Source: Akkermansiaceae bacterium UBA7331
Lineage (GTDB): Bacteria; Verrucomicrobiota; Verrucomicrobiia; Verrucomicrobiales; Akkermansiaceae
Length of the DNA stretch: 64,000 nucleotides
Direction: 5' to 3'
NCBI GenBank assembly: GCA_002471255.1
Contig: DKPP01000010.1
Location: 35,295 to 99,294 of the forward strand
Below, in pieces: positions 1-8,359 of this stretch; the stretch's first letter is position 1; every line of letters starts with the position of its first letter. A program made the position numbers and the translations under genes. The notes under the pieces were generated by a model that did no database searches, was not told the DNA's origin, and saw only the letters and a list, made by a program, of their open reading frames with translations.

Positions 1-250
1 ACTCCTCCTATCAGGCCGTCACCGATTCACCCGTATAAAAAACCTTCGTCCCCTTGAACTCCTTTTGGGAATCCCCGTGTATAGAATAAATCAGCACATC
101 CGCCTCTGCTGCATCATCTACGACATCCACCCCCAGATGTGACGTTAAAACCTCCTGAAAAATATTATCCTGCAAATTAAACGAGAGCCAGAAATCGGTA
201 AAGGCAACTCTTGGTTTATTTTCCTGCGTGGATGAAAAAAGGAAATCCAT
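1..250 (-). pseudogene. Frameshifted N-terminus of a GT10 alpha-1,3-fucosyltransferase-like gene
   Basis: The first 79 codons read like the N-terminus of GT10 fucosyltransferases: a beta strand with AFTDFW near residue 16, a VVDD...ADVLIYS segment and KVFYTGES. GT10 enzymes transfer fucose from GDP-fucose to glycans. The family normally continues YTGEN-RPD; here the frame stops at positions 11-13. Skipping one base after the GES-Val codons gives Arg-Pro-Asp and an open frame to the window edge, so I infer a single-base insertion. The remainder lies outside the window. A substitution creating a different short protein cannot be excluded, but the RPD match in the shifted frame favours a frameshifted gene. 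Confidence 0.6.
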
Positions 251-501
251 CTAATCATGGTGTTAACGTTTTAGGGGAATTAATGATCTTCTCTCCCTCA
301 AAAAAAATGAGGGGATGCAGAAACATGCTTTCAGTACCGCCACCATAGAAACAATTCCCAACAGCGGATTAAACATTTTATAGCGTTTCTCTCTCGGAGA
401 AATCACCTATCCTCCTCTTCCCTCAAATCATTCAACTCGATACTACGGGGGGCATCTGAGCTGACATATTCCTTGCTGTCTGTTTCTTTCATGATAGGGG
501 G

Positions 502-980
502 TTATAGGTATTTAACGTATTGCTGGCAGAATTTATTATCACGAGCTTGAGTGGATTTGTTACCGACACAGAGCAAATACACATCAAAATCTTGAACATG
601 GCAGTACACATAAAAAGGAGTCTGCGTTGCAGAAGAAAGAGGTTGCGGTGTAATTGTATGATAACCTGCTTCTTTCCAATGGATAAAATAGTACTCAACC
701 ATCGACAGAGGATTATCATGTTCGGAAAGGAAGATAATCCTCCAGATTGGAAAGCATTCGCACCGTTTCGCGAGGATAACGCTTCGCCATCTTTTTGAGA
801 TCACGCAAATACGGTTCACTCTTTAGAACATTCCCTGCGCTCATAACTACCGCTTGCCGCCTTCTGGGCAAATCCCATGCATTCTAAAAATTGCACTTCT
901 CGCTTCTGCCCTCCATTCTATAAGTAGTGAATTCTACAACAATACAGCGTTTACCTCCGTTTCTTCTAATATCCTCCCAT
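502..980 (-). pseudogene. Heavily frameshifted unknown gene
   Basis: Protein-like sequence on the minus strand moves between frames. From high to low coordinates I read GGKRCIVVEFTTYRMEGRSE, then a segment with VQFLECMGFAQKAA, then VVMSAGNVLKSEPYLRDLKK, then FLSEHDNPLSMVEYYFIHWK, ending KFCQQYVKYL and a stop at 502. At least three frame changes are needed to join them. No single frame is longer than about 105 codons. I do not recognise the family. It looks like a decayed cytoplasmic protein of about 150 residues next to other broken genes. Confidence 0.4.
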
Positions 981-1511
981 GCTCAACTTCCTCGGAATTA
1001 CTGAAAACTTTGCCGTCATCGAAAACGTCCCGTACTCGATGACATGGATATTCTCGGACATATGGACAGGCGAGCCCATCCCGCTCGATGGCCTCACCTT
1101 CACTGGCAAAATCTTTCTCGGCGACGATCTCTGTGAAATCAAAATGGACATAGGCGATAACCAGCCCGACACCTCGCCTGTCGCCCGTACTCCCCGTCGC
1201 AAAAGCACGTGCCTATTTCACCAAAGGCCTGAGACGAATCTCCAATGGAGACATCCGCTACACCCTTCACGCTTGTATCATCCAAATCACCAAAGAATCC
1301 TGACAACATACTCACCATCGATACCCCCAGTCAATACATCATCGTTACGCCCACCTCAACACTGGCAGTTACTGATGTCAGGGCTTTCGTCACCCTGACA
1401 ATGGGGAGGGTTTCCCTCACACAAGGATCCCAAAAGCAACCTCACCCAGCGGAATTTCTAAGCAGGATCGACTCGCATGAAATAATCAACGCCCCCTTTA
1501 CTTCATCTTGA
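979..1511 (+). pseudogene. Broken phage structural-type gene
   Basis: The reading frame opens at ATG 979 and runs sensibly through a segment with VPYSMTWIFSDIWTGEPIPL and TGKIFLGDD to about residue 65. It then makes sense only in another frame (VAKARAYFTKGLRRISNGDI) and, after a stop near 1302, in a third (NILTIDTPSQYIIVTPTSTL). Two indels therefore separate three pieces. The beta-rich, hydrophobic character and its position just upstream of a holin/endolysin pair suggest a phage tail or baseplate protein, but this is an inference from context. The C-rich codon use matches the next three genes and differs from the AT-richer host core. Confidence 0.5.
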
Positions 1512-1570
1512 TCACTTCAAGTCTATCCACTGCAACCCAACCAACAACAAACAACAAACAACAAAAAGAC

Positions 1571-2020
1571 ATGAACACCACCACATACACCCATACAGAA
1601 GCCATTGCCAGGGACATCTACACCCTGTATCAGGCTGACCTCTACCCAAACGCAGTTCTTGACTGGGACGAGCTCGCTCCCGAAGAACAACGCGCCTGGA
1701 TCAAAGTAGCGGACAACCTCTTGCCCGTCCTCGGTCAGCACGCACCCGGCGACCTCGCCGCCTACACCAGGCGCAAACTCAAGGAAACAACCCCCTCAGG
1801 CAAAAATATCCTCTGGACCCTCCTAGGAACTGCCGCCCTCGCCGCCGCAGGATGGCTCACATCGCTCACCCTCACCGGCTGCGGACACACCATCGACGTC
1901 TCCCGGGAAGACGGCTTCATCATCTGTAAAGAGGGAACCTGCCTCATCATCAAGGAAGGCCACATCACCTACGGTCCCCACCCTCAAAACACCCCCGTAA
2001 CCATCCGTCCCCTCAAATAA
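1571..2020 (+). CDS. Phage-remnant membrane protein of unknown function
   Basis: About 149 residues from the ATG at 1571. An upstream in-frame ATG at 1508 would add a low-complexity Thr/Asn/Gln stretch and is less likely. Residues 1-75 are hydrophilic and helical. A single membrane segment follows (ILWTLLGTAALAAAGWLTSL), then a TGC motif and a short beta-rich tail containing two further cysteines. It precedes a holin-like gene and an endolysin, so it may belong to a lysis cassette, for example as a spanin-like or accessory membrane protein. I do not recognise a named family. C-rich codon use is shared with the neighbouring phage genes. Confidence 0.5.
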   Translation: MNTTTYTHTEAIARDIYTLYQADLYPNAVLDWDELAPEEQRAWIKVADNLLPVLGQHAPGDLAAYTRRKLKETTPSGKNILWTLLGTAALAAAGWLTSLTLTGCGHTIDVSREDGFIICKEGTCLIIKEGHITYGPHPQNTPVTIRPLK

Positions 2021-2052
2021 CCCCCATAAACTTTTAACTATTCCCTAAATCC

Positions 2053-2286
2053 ATGTGTCAACCCTACGACTGGTTTCTGCGGGTCATCAACACCCTCAAA
2101 GCCGTAATCGCTACCAAAGACGGCGTATTCACCGTCCTCATCGCCCTCATGCTAATCGCCCTCGGCACACTCTACCATGACATGCGAACATACATGACCG
2201 AACAAACCAAAACCCAGATCGAAACCGTCCGGGTACTCACCGAACTCAAAGCCGAACTGGCGACCATCAAAAACCTCGCAAAATAA
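2053..2286 (+). CDS. Putative phage holin-like protein
   Basis: A 77-residue protein with a short cytosolic N-terminus, one strong membrane helix (GVFTVLIALMLIALGTLYHD, about residues 25-45) and an amphipathic, probably coiled-coil C-terminus rich in Lys, Glu and Leu. Small size, one membrane span and a location 80 bp upstream of an endolysin fit a holin or holin-associated protein that lets the lysozyme cross the inner membrane. Holins lack strong sequence signatures, so the call rests on topology and context. It could instead be a small membrane anchor for the neighbouring protein. Confidence 0.45.
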   Translation: MCQPYDWFLRVINTLKAVIATKDGVFTVLIALMLIALGTLYHDMRTYMTEQTKTQIETVRVLTELKAELATIKNLAK

Positions 2287-2365
2287 CCCTGACCCCACCA
2301 TTCCGGGCATCCGCCCGGCAAACTTTCCAAATTATACATTGTATTTTCCCCTTTCACATCATCTC

Positions 2366-2947
2366 ATGAACATCATCGAACGAACAATTGCCGCCGCAAT
2401 CCTCAAATACGAAGACGACCGCGTCACAGGTCCCGCCACACTCCGCATCACCCGACTCCCCGCCGCAGACAAAGGCGGAAAATGGGAAATCTGCGGCATA
2501 TGCAACGGCATTGAACCCGCCATCTTCAACGGCATCAAAACTCTACTCGACTCAGGACAACGCGAAGCCGCCTGGCAAGCCTGCCTCCAATATGTTCTCG
2601 ACAACACCGCCACAGTCCGCATCTGGATCGGCTCCGACACTCACCCCGCCACCGAACTCTTCCTCCGTGACCACTACTTCAACAGCGGCAACAAAAACAC
2701 TGGCAAAATCCTCCAACACGCCCTCAACAACAACGGACATACCCTCACCGTAGATGGCCTCGTCGGTAGCAAAACAAAACAAACCCTCCAGACAACACTC
2801 GCGCAAGGAAACGAACGAGACCTCCTCTCCCACCTCCGCGACTCCCGTCGGGCCTTCTACACCTCCTGCACCCAATACCCCACCTTCGGCAAAGGCTGGC
2901 TTCGCCGATGCGACGACGTCTATGACCTCGCCCAAACCCTTCTCTAA
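2366..2947 (+). CDS. Phage endolysin, GH108-type lysozyme with PG-binding C-terminus
   Basis: About 193 residues from the ATG at 2366 (an in-frame ATG at 2339 adds only nine residues). Expected role: hydrolysis of peptidoglycan for host lysis. The C-terminal half resembles the peptidoglycan-binding part of zliS-type (GH108) lysozymes: a helical LQHALNNNG segment, a VDGLVGSKT motif (DG-x-x-G-x-x-T) and a final R-x-FY...F-x-KGW-x-x-R block. An N-terminal Glu in KYEDD could be the catalytic acid, but the usual EGG motif is not preserved, so activity is uncertain. It is the last recognisable gene of the phage remnant and shares its C-rich codon use. Confidence 0.6.
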   Translation: MNIIERTIAAAILKYEDDRVTGPATLRITRLPAADKGGKWEICGICNGIEPAIFNGIKTLLDSGQREAAWQACLQYVLDNTATVRIWIGSDTHPATELFLRDHYFNSGNKNTGKILQHALNNNGHTLTVDGLVGSKTKQTLQTTLAQGNERDLLSHLRDSRRAFYTSCTQYPTFGKGWLRRCDDVYDLAQTLL

Positions 2948-3111
2948 CAACAAAGAAAAGCGTCCAAGAAACCAACCTGAGAGACGGAAGCCATGGCCGT
3001 CCAGTAAACCCAAACCGTCAACCTCCTCATCTTTCCTCACAGGAACCCACAAAACCCTCTAACCTCCTCCAAAAAATTGTATATTGTAAACCCTACATCT
3101 CCCAATCACTT

Positions 3112-3243
3112 ATGGTCCGCCGCAACACAAACCTCATCGAACAATACATCACCCCTAGCAATCGTCGCATGAAATGTGCCTCCCCCCTATCTCTACAGGG
3201 GAGACACCCGCGAACACATCAAGGTCTGAAAATTTGGGCTTAG
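3112..3243 (+). pseudogene. Short broken phage-zone ORF
   Basis: The ATG at 3112 opens a basic 43-codon frame (MVRRNTNLIEQYITPSNRR) in the C-rich phage zone. After about 28 codons the better protein-like sequence (LYRGDTREHIK) lies in another frame, so this looks like the first part of a frameshifted gene whose remainder is gone. C-rich base composition ends near 3240, which I take as the edge of the phage remnant. Function unknown. Confidence 0.3.
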
Positions 3244-3350
3244 GTCCCGGTTTAATCGAATTGCCGTCAGCGCATTGAACGAGTTATTTTTTATTAAAAT
3301 TTAAGATTGGATTATTTAAACCCACGCATTGTATGATTTTTTGAAATATT

Positions 3351-3705
3351 GTGGTATTTCTGAAAGTGACAGCACATACATTCAAATTCAAAGTTTTTGG
3401 TCGTAAATATGAACACGAGGACGTGTGCGCGATTCAATTTAATGAGGTAGGTTGGTTCGTATCGCATATCTATCAATGATCAGTACCCCCTAAATGGTGA
3501 ACCTTTTATATATAAAAATTTTGAACAAGATAGTATTTTCTATCCCAAAGCGTTGAAAACTGACATGAAATTAACAGGGGAATATTATCGCGATGCTCAA
3601 ATTTCCGCCAAAACAGTTCAGGAACGCTTTAAGTTATTAGGAGATTGGATTGATTCGGTAGGTAATTCTAGACCTAAATTATTGGATCAATCAGAGTTTA
3701 TTTAA
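3351..3705 (+). pseudogene. Frameshifted remnant convergent with the tnsE-like gene
   Basis: Two overlapping plus-strand frames give one plausible protein: KFKVFGRKYEHEDVCAIQFN in the first, then, after a one-base shift near 3450, YPLNGEPFIYKNFEQDSIFY and a helical tail with GEYYRDAQISAKTVQERFK, stopping at 3703-3705. The last 15 bp overlap the end of the convergent tnsE-like gene. The Y-x-x-A...G tail pattern is faintly like S1/P1 nuclease C-termini, but this is too weak to name. It may be decayed transposon cargo or older host sequence. Confidence 0.35.
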
Positions 3706-5283
3706 CTTAGAAATAGCATGTTTTACGCAATTTTCAGAACGGTGGCGAAAAGAAACGACATGAGACCCTAGTTTTCCGATAGTTTGTTCTGTTTTACCAG
3801 AATATTTTATGATGTGTTGAAAAACATTCTGGATAAAATCTTTATCAAACATTTCAGAATCGTGGAAATAGGCAATTCCTGATGAGGCACCTGAACCACT
3901 GTGTGGAATATGCTTATCAATAATTACGTAATGTTTTTGTTTTTTTCTCAAAATAATGACTAAACACTTAATCCCTGAATTATTAAGCCATTCCCCATTT
4001 GAATCGAGAATCTCATTGTGATTACGTGAATAATAAGTTAAGCGATAGTCGTTTGCTTGAGCAAATACCCTTGCATCTTGTTTTATTTTACCAAATGGGT
4101 CTTTAGGGGAACTATATCCAATACTCAATTTAGATATTTCTCCCCCCATACCTTTCCCATCATTGTCGCTGAAAAACGATCCGTCTTTGTCCTTAATGGT
4201 ATAAGTCTTGGATGGTAGAGATACTTTTTTTTGTATTGCTCTTGTTCTTGATACGTTAGGTTCTAAACCTAGCGGCCTCTGAATTATTGTCAGTGTTCTA
4301 GCCGATTTATTATTTGTTGCATTATTGGTAAATGGTTTTGTGCCATCCAGCTCGTTAAAATCTGAATTTTGAGATCTCGTGGAAGTCTTTGGTTTGGAAT
4401 TTGATTTTGCATTCTTAGGTTTATTTGAATTCGTTACAGATTCTAGGTTGAAGGATTCTGTGCAGATGACAGATGTATTTATTATGTGATGAATTAGAAA
4501 TTCACCCGATGATAAATATTCTCCCTTAACGTGTAATTGTGTCGGAGTTTGCAATGGTTCAAAATACGTGCATAATGGCTTTTTGGCTGAGAAATCAAAG
4601 GCTTTAAATGTTCTGTTGATACTTTTTACTCGAGTGTAAAAACTTGGATCACTAAGCATAGCGTAAATCAAATAGGCATCTTTCTTAGTATATCTTTTTG
4701 AAGAAAAAATAGTAGGGATGCCTGCACTATTTGTGAGCCCTATTTTATCTCTATTTGCTTTTTCTTGAATTAAGTCGATTATAGTATTAGAAGAAAGAGA
4801 CTTCGAGTTTCCCCAAGGGAATGTAATTAGGCTTTTTTTAAAATCTGAAGATAAGTGATAATACTTTAGAAAGAAGACTGTACAAGGTAAGATGAATCGT
4901 TGATTTTTGTCAATAAACCGTAGGGCTGGCCTTTCTTCATATTCAATTTTCTGAATATCTCGACCTATATCGCAAAATAATTCTTCAAAATCGTATATGC
5001 CTTCACAATTTCCATTAATATGGATTGTCCCTATCAAAGCCGACTTCATTGCTAAAAGCGAAATGGGTTTTGTAAATTCAGCCTTGGTATCTAAATTGTA
5101 AAAAGTGGCTTCAATTGCTCTAGAATTGGTTCGATGGTTCCCTGCTAAGACAAAGCCTCCTAAATTGGTTAATACAATTCGTTGATCCACTCCTTCCTTT
5201 TTAAGTGAAACAAATTTGGAAAGATTTTTTGTAGCTACTATAGATAAATTTTGCCAACGCAAAACACGAGGTCGTGAATTCAT
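3691..5283 (-). CDS. tnsE: TnsE-like Tn7-family transposition protein
   Basis: 530 residues, close to the 538 of Tn7 TnsE. TnsE directs Tn7 to conjugating plasmids and replication forks by binding DNA and the beta sliding clamp. The assignment rests on my recollection of the Tn7 protein: a hydrophobic FFLKYYHLSSDF block at about residues 137-148 (TnsE has a similar one near 129), a C-x-F-x-P...QLHVKG motif at 238-254 (TnsE WCFSF..KLHVKG near 218-236), a Ser/Asn/Lys-rich linker (about 285-345) and a C-terminal alpha/beta domain. The start codon lies 107 bp inside a transposon terminus. No tnsA, B, C or D is visible in the window. A homology search would settle this. Confidence 0.6.
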   Translation of the reverse strand: MNSRPRVLRWQNLSIVATKNLSKFVSLKKEGVDQRIVLTNLGGFVLAGNHRTNSRAIEATFYNLDTKAEFTKPISLLAMKSALIGTIHINGNCEGIYDFEELFCDIGRDIQKIEYEERPALRFIDKNQRFILPCTVFFLKYYHLSSDFKKSLITFPWGNSKSLSSNTIIDLIQEKANRDKIGLTNSAGIPTIFSSKRYTKKDAYLIYAMLSDPSFYTRVKSINRTFKAFDFSAKKPLCTYFEPLQTPTQLHVKGEYLSSGEFLIHHIINTSVICTESFNLESVTNSNKPKNAKSNSKPKTSTRSQNSDFNELDGTKPFTNNATNNKSARTLTIIQRPLGLEPNVSRTRAIQKKVSLPSKTYTIKDKDGSFFSDNDGKGMGGEISKLSIGYSSPKDPFGKIKQDARVFAQANDYRLTYYSRNHNEILDSNGEWLNNSGIKCLVIILRKKQKHYVIIDKHIPHSGSGASSGIAYFHDSEMFDKDFIQNVFQHIIKYSGKTEQTIGKLGSHVVSFRHRSENCVKHAISKLNKL

Positions 5284-5342
5284 AGAAAAAAGAAAGAGAT
5301 AAGTTGAATGTTTTTATTTGGAATAATTATAATTATTTTACA

Positions 5343-6245
5343 TTACTGACATTTTATACGCGAATTTGACATTTTATGCGCAACCTTACAGCCACCACCC
5401 ATAAGCCCCACATCGGAAATCGTGTGGTGAGGGGCACGAAATGGGCGTTGCCTCATCAATCCCGATTCACGACTTAATAAACCACATACGGAATGAATCT
5501 TGCTTGTTTCCAAGGCTTCATTATCGCGCAAAGTTGGCAAAATCGTAGGTAAACGCTGAGCCAACATAGATTTCCCTGATCCCGGGCTACCACTTAATAA
5601 GATATTATGATGCCCCGCTGCAGCTATTTCCATAGCGCGTCTGGCGTAGGCTTGCCCTTTGATTTCATCAAAATCAATGTGAAACTCATTAGGCGCCTCG
5701 GAGTATTCATGCGTTACATACGGAGTAGGCAAACCGTCTCTTGTCAATAAAAGCCAAGCTTCTTTGAGAGTATCCACAGGGTAAATATCGATCCCATGTA
5801 CGACGGAAGCCTCTTGGGCGTTGGCTGAGGGTACCATCATATATCGTTTTCCCTGCTCGCGAGCTGCAATAATTTGAGGGAGGATCCCTTGCACGGCTCG
5901 TACTGATCCATCTAAAGCGAGTTCTCCGATGATGCTCCAGTCTTTTGCATCAATCGGTTGGCTAATAGTACAAGCAACGATACCTAAAGCTATGGCTAAA
6001 TCAAAACTAGGACCTTGCTTTTTTATATCAGCCGGGGCTAGGTTGACCACAAAAATACCTTGTCCCTCGGGTAAATCGGAATTAGAGATGGCAGATTCGA
6101 CACGGTGCGTACTTTCTTTAATAGCCGTATCTGGCAGACCGACGATAAAAGTGCGCTTTTCTGCAGCAGGCTTGAGATCGATTTCTACCTCAACTTCTAC
6201 TCCCTCCACACCGATGACTGTTGCCGAATAGAGACGTGTTATCAT
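5343..6245 (-). pseudogene. comM: comM (Mg-chelatase-like AAA+ ATPase), truncated by transposon insertion
   Basis: ComM is a hexameric AAA+ helicase that promotes branch migration during natural transformation; full proteins have about 500 residues. This copy has 300. Residues 1-170 form the Lon-like N-terminal (ChlI) domain, followed by a P-loop GSPGSGKS at 219-226 and the conserved FRAPHHTISD-GLMGGG block ending at 285. The last 15 residues come from the transposon end, so Walker B, the arginine finger and the C-terminal domain are missing. Loss of branch-migration activity is inferred. comM at this same Gly-rich motif is, as I recall, the integration site of AbaR/Tn6022-type elements in Acinetobacter. 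An in-frame stop was supplied by the transposon terminus. Confidence 0.85.
5346..5390 (-). mobile_element. Tn7-like transposon end inserted in comM
   Basis: Read on the minus strand, comM codon 285 is followed directly by TGT, the conserved terminal trinucleotide of Tn7-family ends. The terminal 45 bp contain two tandem 20-bp units beginning GACATTTTAT (plus-strand 5348-5367 and 5368-5387, spaced exactly 20 bp), resembling the TnsB-binding sites of Tn7-like ends. The expected 5-bp target duplication would be GCCAC (5391-5395). I found no GCCAC-TGT junction or second terminus at lower coordinates, so the other end is outside the window or lost. Confidence 0.7.
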
Positions 6246-6312
6246 AAGCTTTGCCCCAAAGCATACAGAAATATCAAAAATCTACAAAGCAAATAGCTAG
6301 ATGCGATTTCAA

Positions 6313-6630
6313 TTACTCGAAATTGATAATTCTTTTTCGTTTTGGGTGCATCACCATTCTTCCTCCGTTTTGTTCTCGAAAGGGATTAAATAAGTGATCT
6401 AAGCCATTTGATTTAATGAGCAGGCATTGTTCCATGAGACGGCCCAATTTGCCTTTGGGGAAGCCCTTTGCCTGAAACCAGCTTAGATATTCTTGGGGTA
6501 CATCCATCAAGACGCATCCTTTTGGGGGGAAGGCTGCCGGACCATATTTACCAAATGGGATATGAATGGAAGCTATTTCCGCAAGTAATGCCTTGAGGTC
6601 ATTGGCTGTCGGTATGGGTGCATCTTGCAT
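6313..6630 (-). CDS. DUF3820 family protein
   Basis: 105 residues. It carries the DUF3820 signature: IPFGKY near residue 24, DVPQEYLSWF, a KGFPKGKLGRLME block and NGLDHLF. The family is small, widespread and annotated as putative quorum-sensing-regulated virulence factor, with no secure biochemical role. The C-terminus adds a basic tail (MHPKRKRI). It lies upstream of comM in the same direction (67 bp gap) and downstream of a secreted-protein gene. Its first 42 codons are part of a long direct repeat, so a truncated second copy exists at 12.97-13.1 kb; this copy is the intact one. Confidence 0.8.
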   Translation of the reverse strand: MQDAPIPTANDLKALLAEIASIHIPFGKYGPAAFPPKGCVLMDVPQEYLSWFQAKGFPKGKLGRLMEQCLLIKSNGLDHLFNPFREQNGGRMVMHPKRKRIINFE

Positions 6631-7022
6631 AATTGATGAATGTAGAATAGTTATTCGGGAGATTGCGGTGGATAGGCAATTAGCAATTTTGTGCCGTCAA
6701 TATACAATTTAAATTGCCCTTTTTCTACCTTACAAAGAATATGCCAATGCACGCAACCACTAAATAAAGGTCGAATATACACAGCATTGTCTTCTTGATC
6801 AAAGGAATAAACGCTGTAGTATGAGTTAGCTCTTCCTGATGAATAAGTGTAAAAGAGGCTATCATTGATCCATCCTACATGCTTTGCTAATTGATTTTGA
6901 TAAATCATTCCCTCAAGATTTATCTGTTTGCTGAGGAAACTCCCATCCGGCTTTTTAAAATCGATTTGATAATAACCTGAACCTTCGTCAGAGCCATCGC
7001 CTTAGTCTCATTAGTAGTTTTA
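6505..7022. repeat. Long direct repeat, left copy (about 518 bp)
   Basis: Matches 12972-13491 in the same orientation with scattered substitutions and a 1-bp deletion here (near 6994). It covers the first part of the DUF3820 gene, the intergenic gap and most of the secreted-protein gene. This copy is continuous with host sequence on its low side (rest of DUF3820, comM). At 7022 it breaks into foreign AT-rich DNA. Confidence 0.9.
6651..7022 (-). pseudogene. 5'-truncated copy of the secreted protein at 13118-13645
   Basis: The frame from 6908 down to 6651 is nearly identical to the C-terminal 85 residues of the intact gene at 13.1-13.6 kb (NQLAKHVGWINDSLFYTYSS, CVHWHILCKVEKG). Homology continues to 7022, where the signal peptide and first residues should follow but unrelated DNA begins. 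A one-base deletion near 6994 also breaks the frame. It has no signal peptide and is presumably not expressed as an exported protein. Confidence 0.85.
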
Positions 7023-7240
7023 ATTTTCAGACTGCCAGGGTATTGAATGAACTACAATGTCCTCTGCGTTTTTCTATTCCTTTGGAGATATATTGGATTG
7101 TGTGTTTCATTTATCTACTTGCCGTGATAATATTTCTTCTCATTTGTCGTCTAGAATTATGGATCATGTGACTACAAAGCATTATTTTAGTATTTTTTTA
7201 CACAAATGGGTAAAACGAAAGTTTATGGTCTCAATTACTT

Positions 7241-8359
7241 CTAAAATCTAATTTGGAAATTTAGATCAATATAATATTTTGTATCTTTCTTATATACGTA
7301 CGCATAGACATATTTCGAAGCAGAAGGCCTATCTAATTTAGCATTGGTAAATAAAAAATTGCGTAAAGATTCTCCATCCCTTGAGTGATAGAAGAGTACA
7401 TCGCCGTCATTTTTAACTATAATGTATCCTCCATTAACTTGATATTCTCCTGTCCATAAATGTCCTGCTGTCATTCCAACAAATGTTGCATATAGGAAAT
7501 CTTTTACTACTTTAGTATAAAAAATTTCTGGGTGATTTCGATTTAAGGGGTTTTTAATAATTAATCGAGAAACAATTTTTTCTATTTTCGTATGCTTAAT
7601 TGGATCAAGGTAATAAATTTGAAGCATATGATCTATTACTGATATCATATGTCCATGTATTAAATCTAGGTTTTCTTTAAATACGAGATTTCTGACATGT
7701 GAAAATGCCATTTGAATATTATTGTTAATAATGTAATGTATTCTACCTTCTTTATCAATACCTCCTTTTCTTGTTAAAAGACAATTTATATCCTCCATTT
7801 GCTCATCAGAGATATTTGATAATGAATATGCAAATCGTGATGTATTTCCCCCATTAAAAAGAGTAGGAGGATTTTTAAATTTGGATTTGATAGAAAATCC
7901 TGCAATAAATATTAGTGCTGTTTTAGGATCACGTATTTCTAATACTATATCATTTTTGCCGCCAAACTGTTTGTTTTTAGAAATGCTTTTGGCTTTATAT
8001 TTAAGTAAGGATGTTAGTTGTTGGAAATGAGTGGTTTCCTGATTGCATTCAAAACTACGACCTTTTGATTCTAATATTGTTGTAAGTAACAAATTGGCAT
8101 GTTTAACAAATGTAGAAGATTGTATTATTAATGGATCTTTCCCCAGCAGTTTAATATGAACTTGCATATCTTCGTTATCACGAGTTATTATTCGATATTC
8201 ACTGTTATTGTTTTTATCATCTGTTTGGAGAAATTTACTAATTTCAAGATAAAAATTTGGATCTTTTTCTAGTTGATTATTTGCGGCATAAATCCTACCT
8301 TCACCTAAAAGTTTGAATATAACATATAATTCGGCCCATTCCCCTTTATTAGCACGCAT
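7241..8359 (-). CDS. HpaII-family type II restriction endonuclease
   Basis: 372 residues; R.HpaII (which cuts CCGG) has about 358. The N-terminal NKGEWAELYV (residues 4-13) matches the family's opening block. The catalytic region is recognisable: NDIVLEI at 136-142 and GFSIKS at 154-159, a PD-(D/E)XK-like core. TLFNGGNTSRFAYSL follows at about 165-179, equivalent to the family's T-LLNAS-ATNF segment. CCGG specificity is an inference from family membership. The start ATG overlaps the end of the upstream small ORF by 11 bp, implying coupled translation. No DNA methyltransferase lies beside it or anywhere in the window, which is abnormal for an active enzyme. Confidence 0.75.
   Translation of the reverse strand: MRANKGEWAELYVIFKLLGEGRIYAANNQLEKDPNFYLEISKFLQTDDKNNNSEYRIITRDNEDMQVHIKLLGKDPLIIQSSTFVKHANLLLTTILESKGRSFECNQETTHFQQLTSLLKYKAKSISKNKQFGGKNDIVLEIRDPKTALIFIAGFSIKSKFKNPPTLFNGGNTSRFAYSLSNISDEQMEDINCLLTRKGGIDKEGRIHYIINNNIQMAFSHVRNLVFKENLDLIHGHMISVIDHMLQIYYLDPIKHTKIEKIVSRLIIKNPLNRNHPEIFYTKVVKDFLYATFVGMTAGHLWTGEYQVNGGYIIVKNDGDVLFYHSRDGESLRNFLFTNAKLDRPSASKYVYAYVYKKDTKYYIDLNFQIRF

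Noticed and set aside
2552..3052. 166-codon minus-strand ORF opposite the endolysin gene
   Set aside because: Gly/Val/Glu-rich shadow frame caused by the C-rich composition of the opposite strand; the plus-strand gene has recognisable motifs.
7057..7251. 64-codon plus-strand ORF at the left edge of the first island
   Set aside because: No recognisable motif and no support from composition or neighbours; it overlaps the end of the HpaII-like gene.
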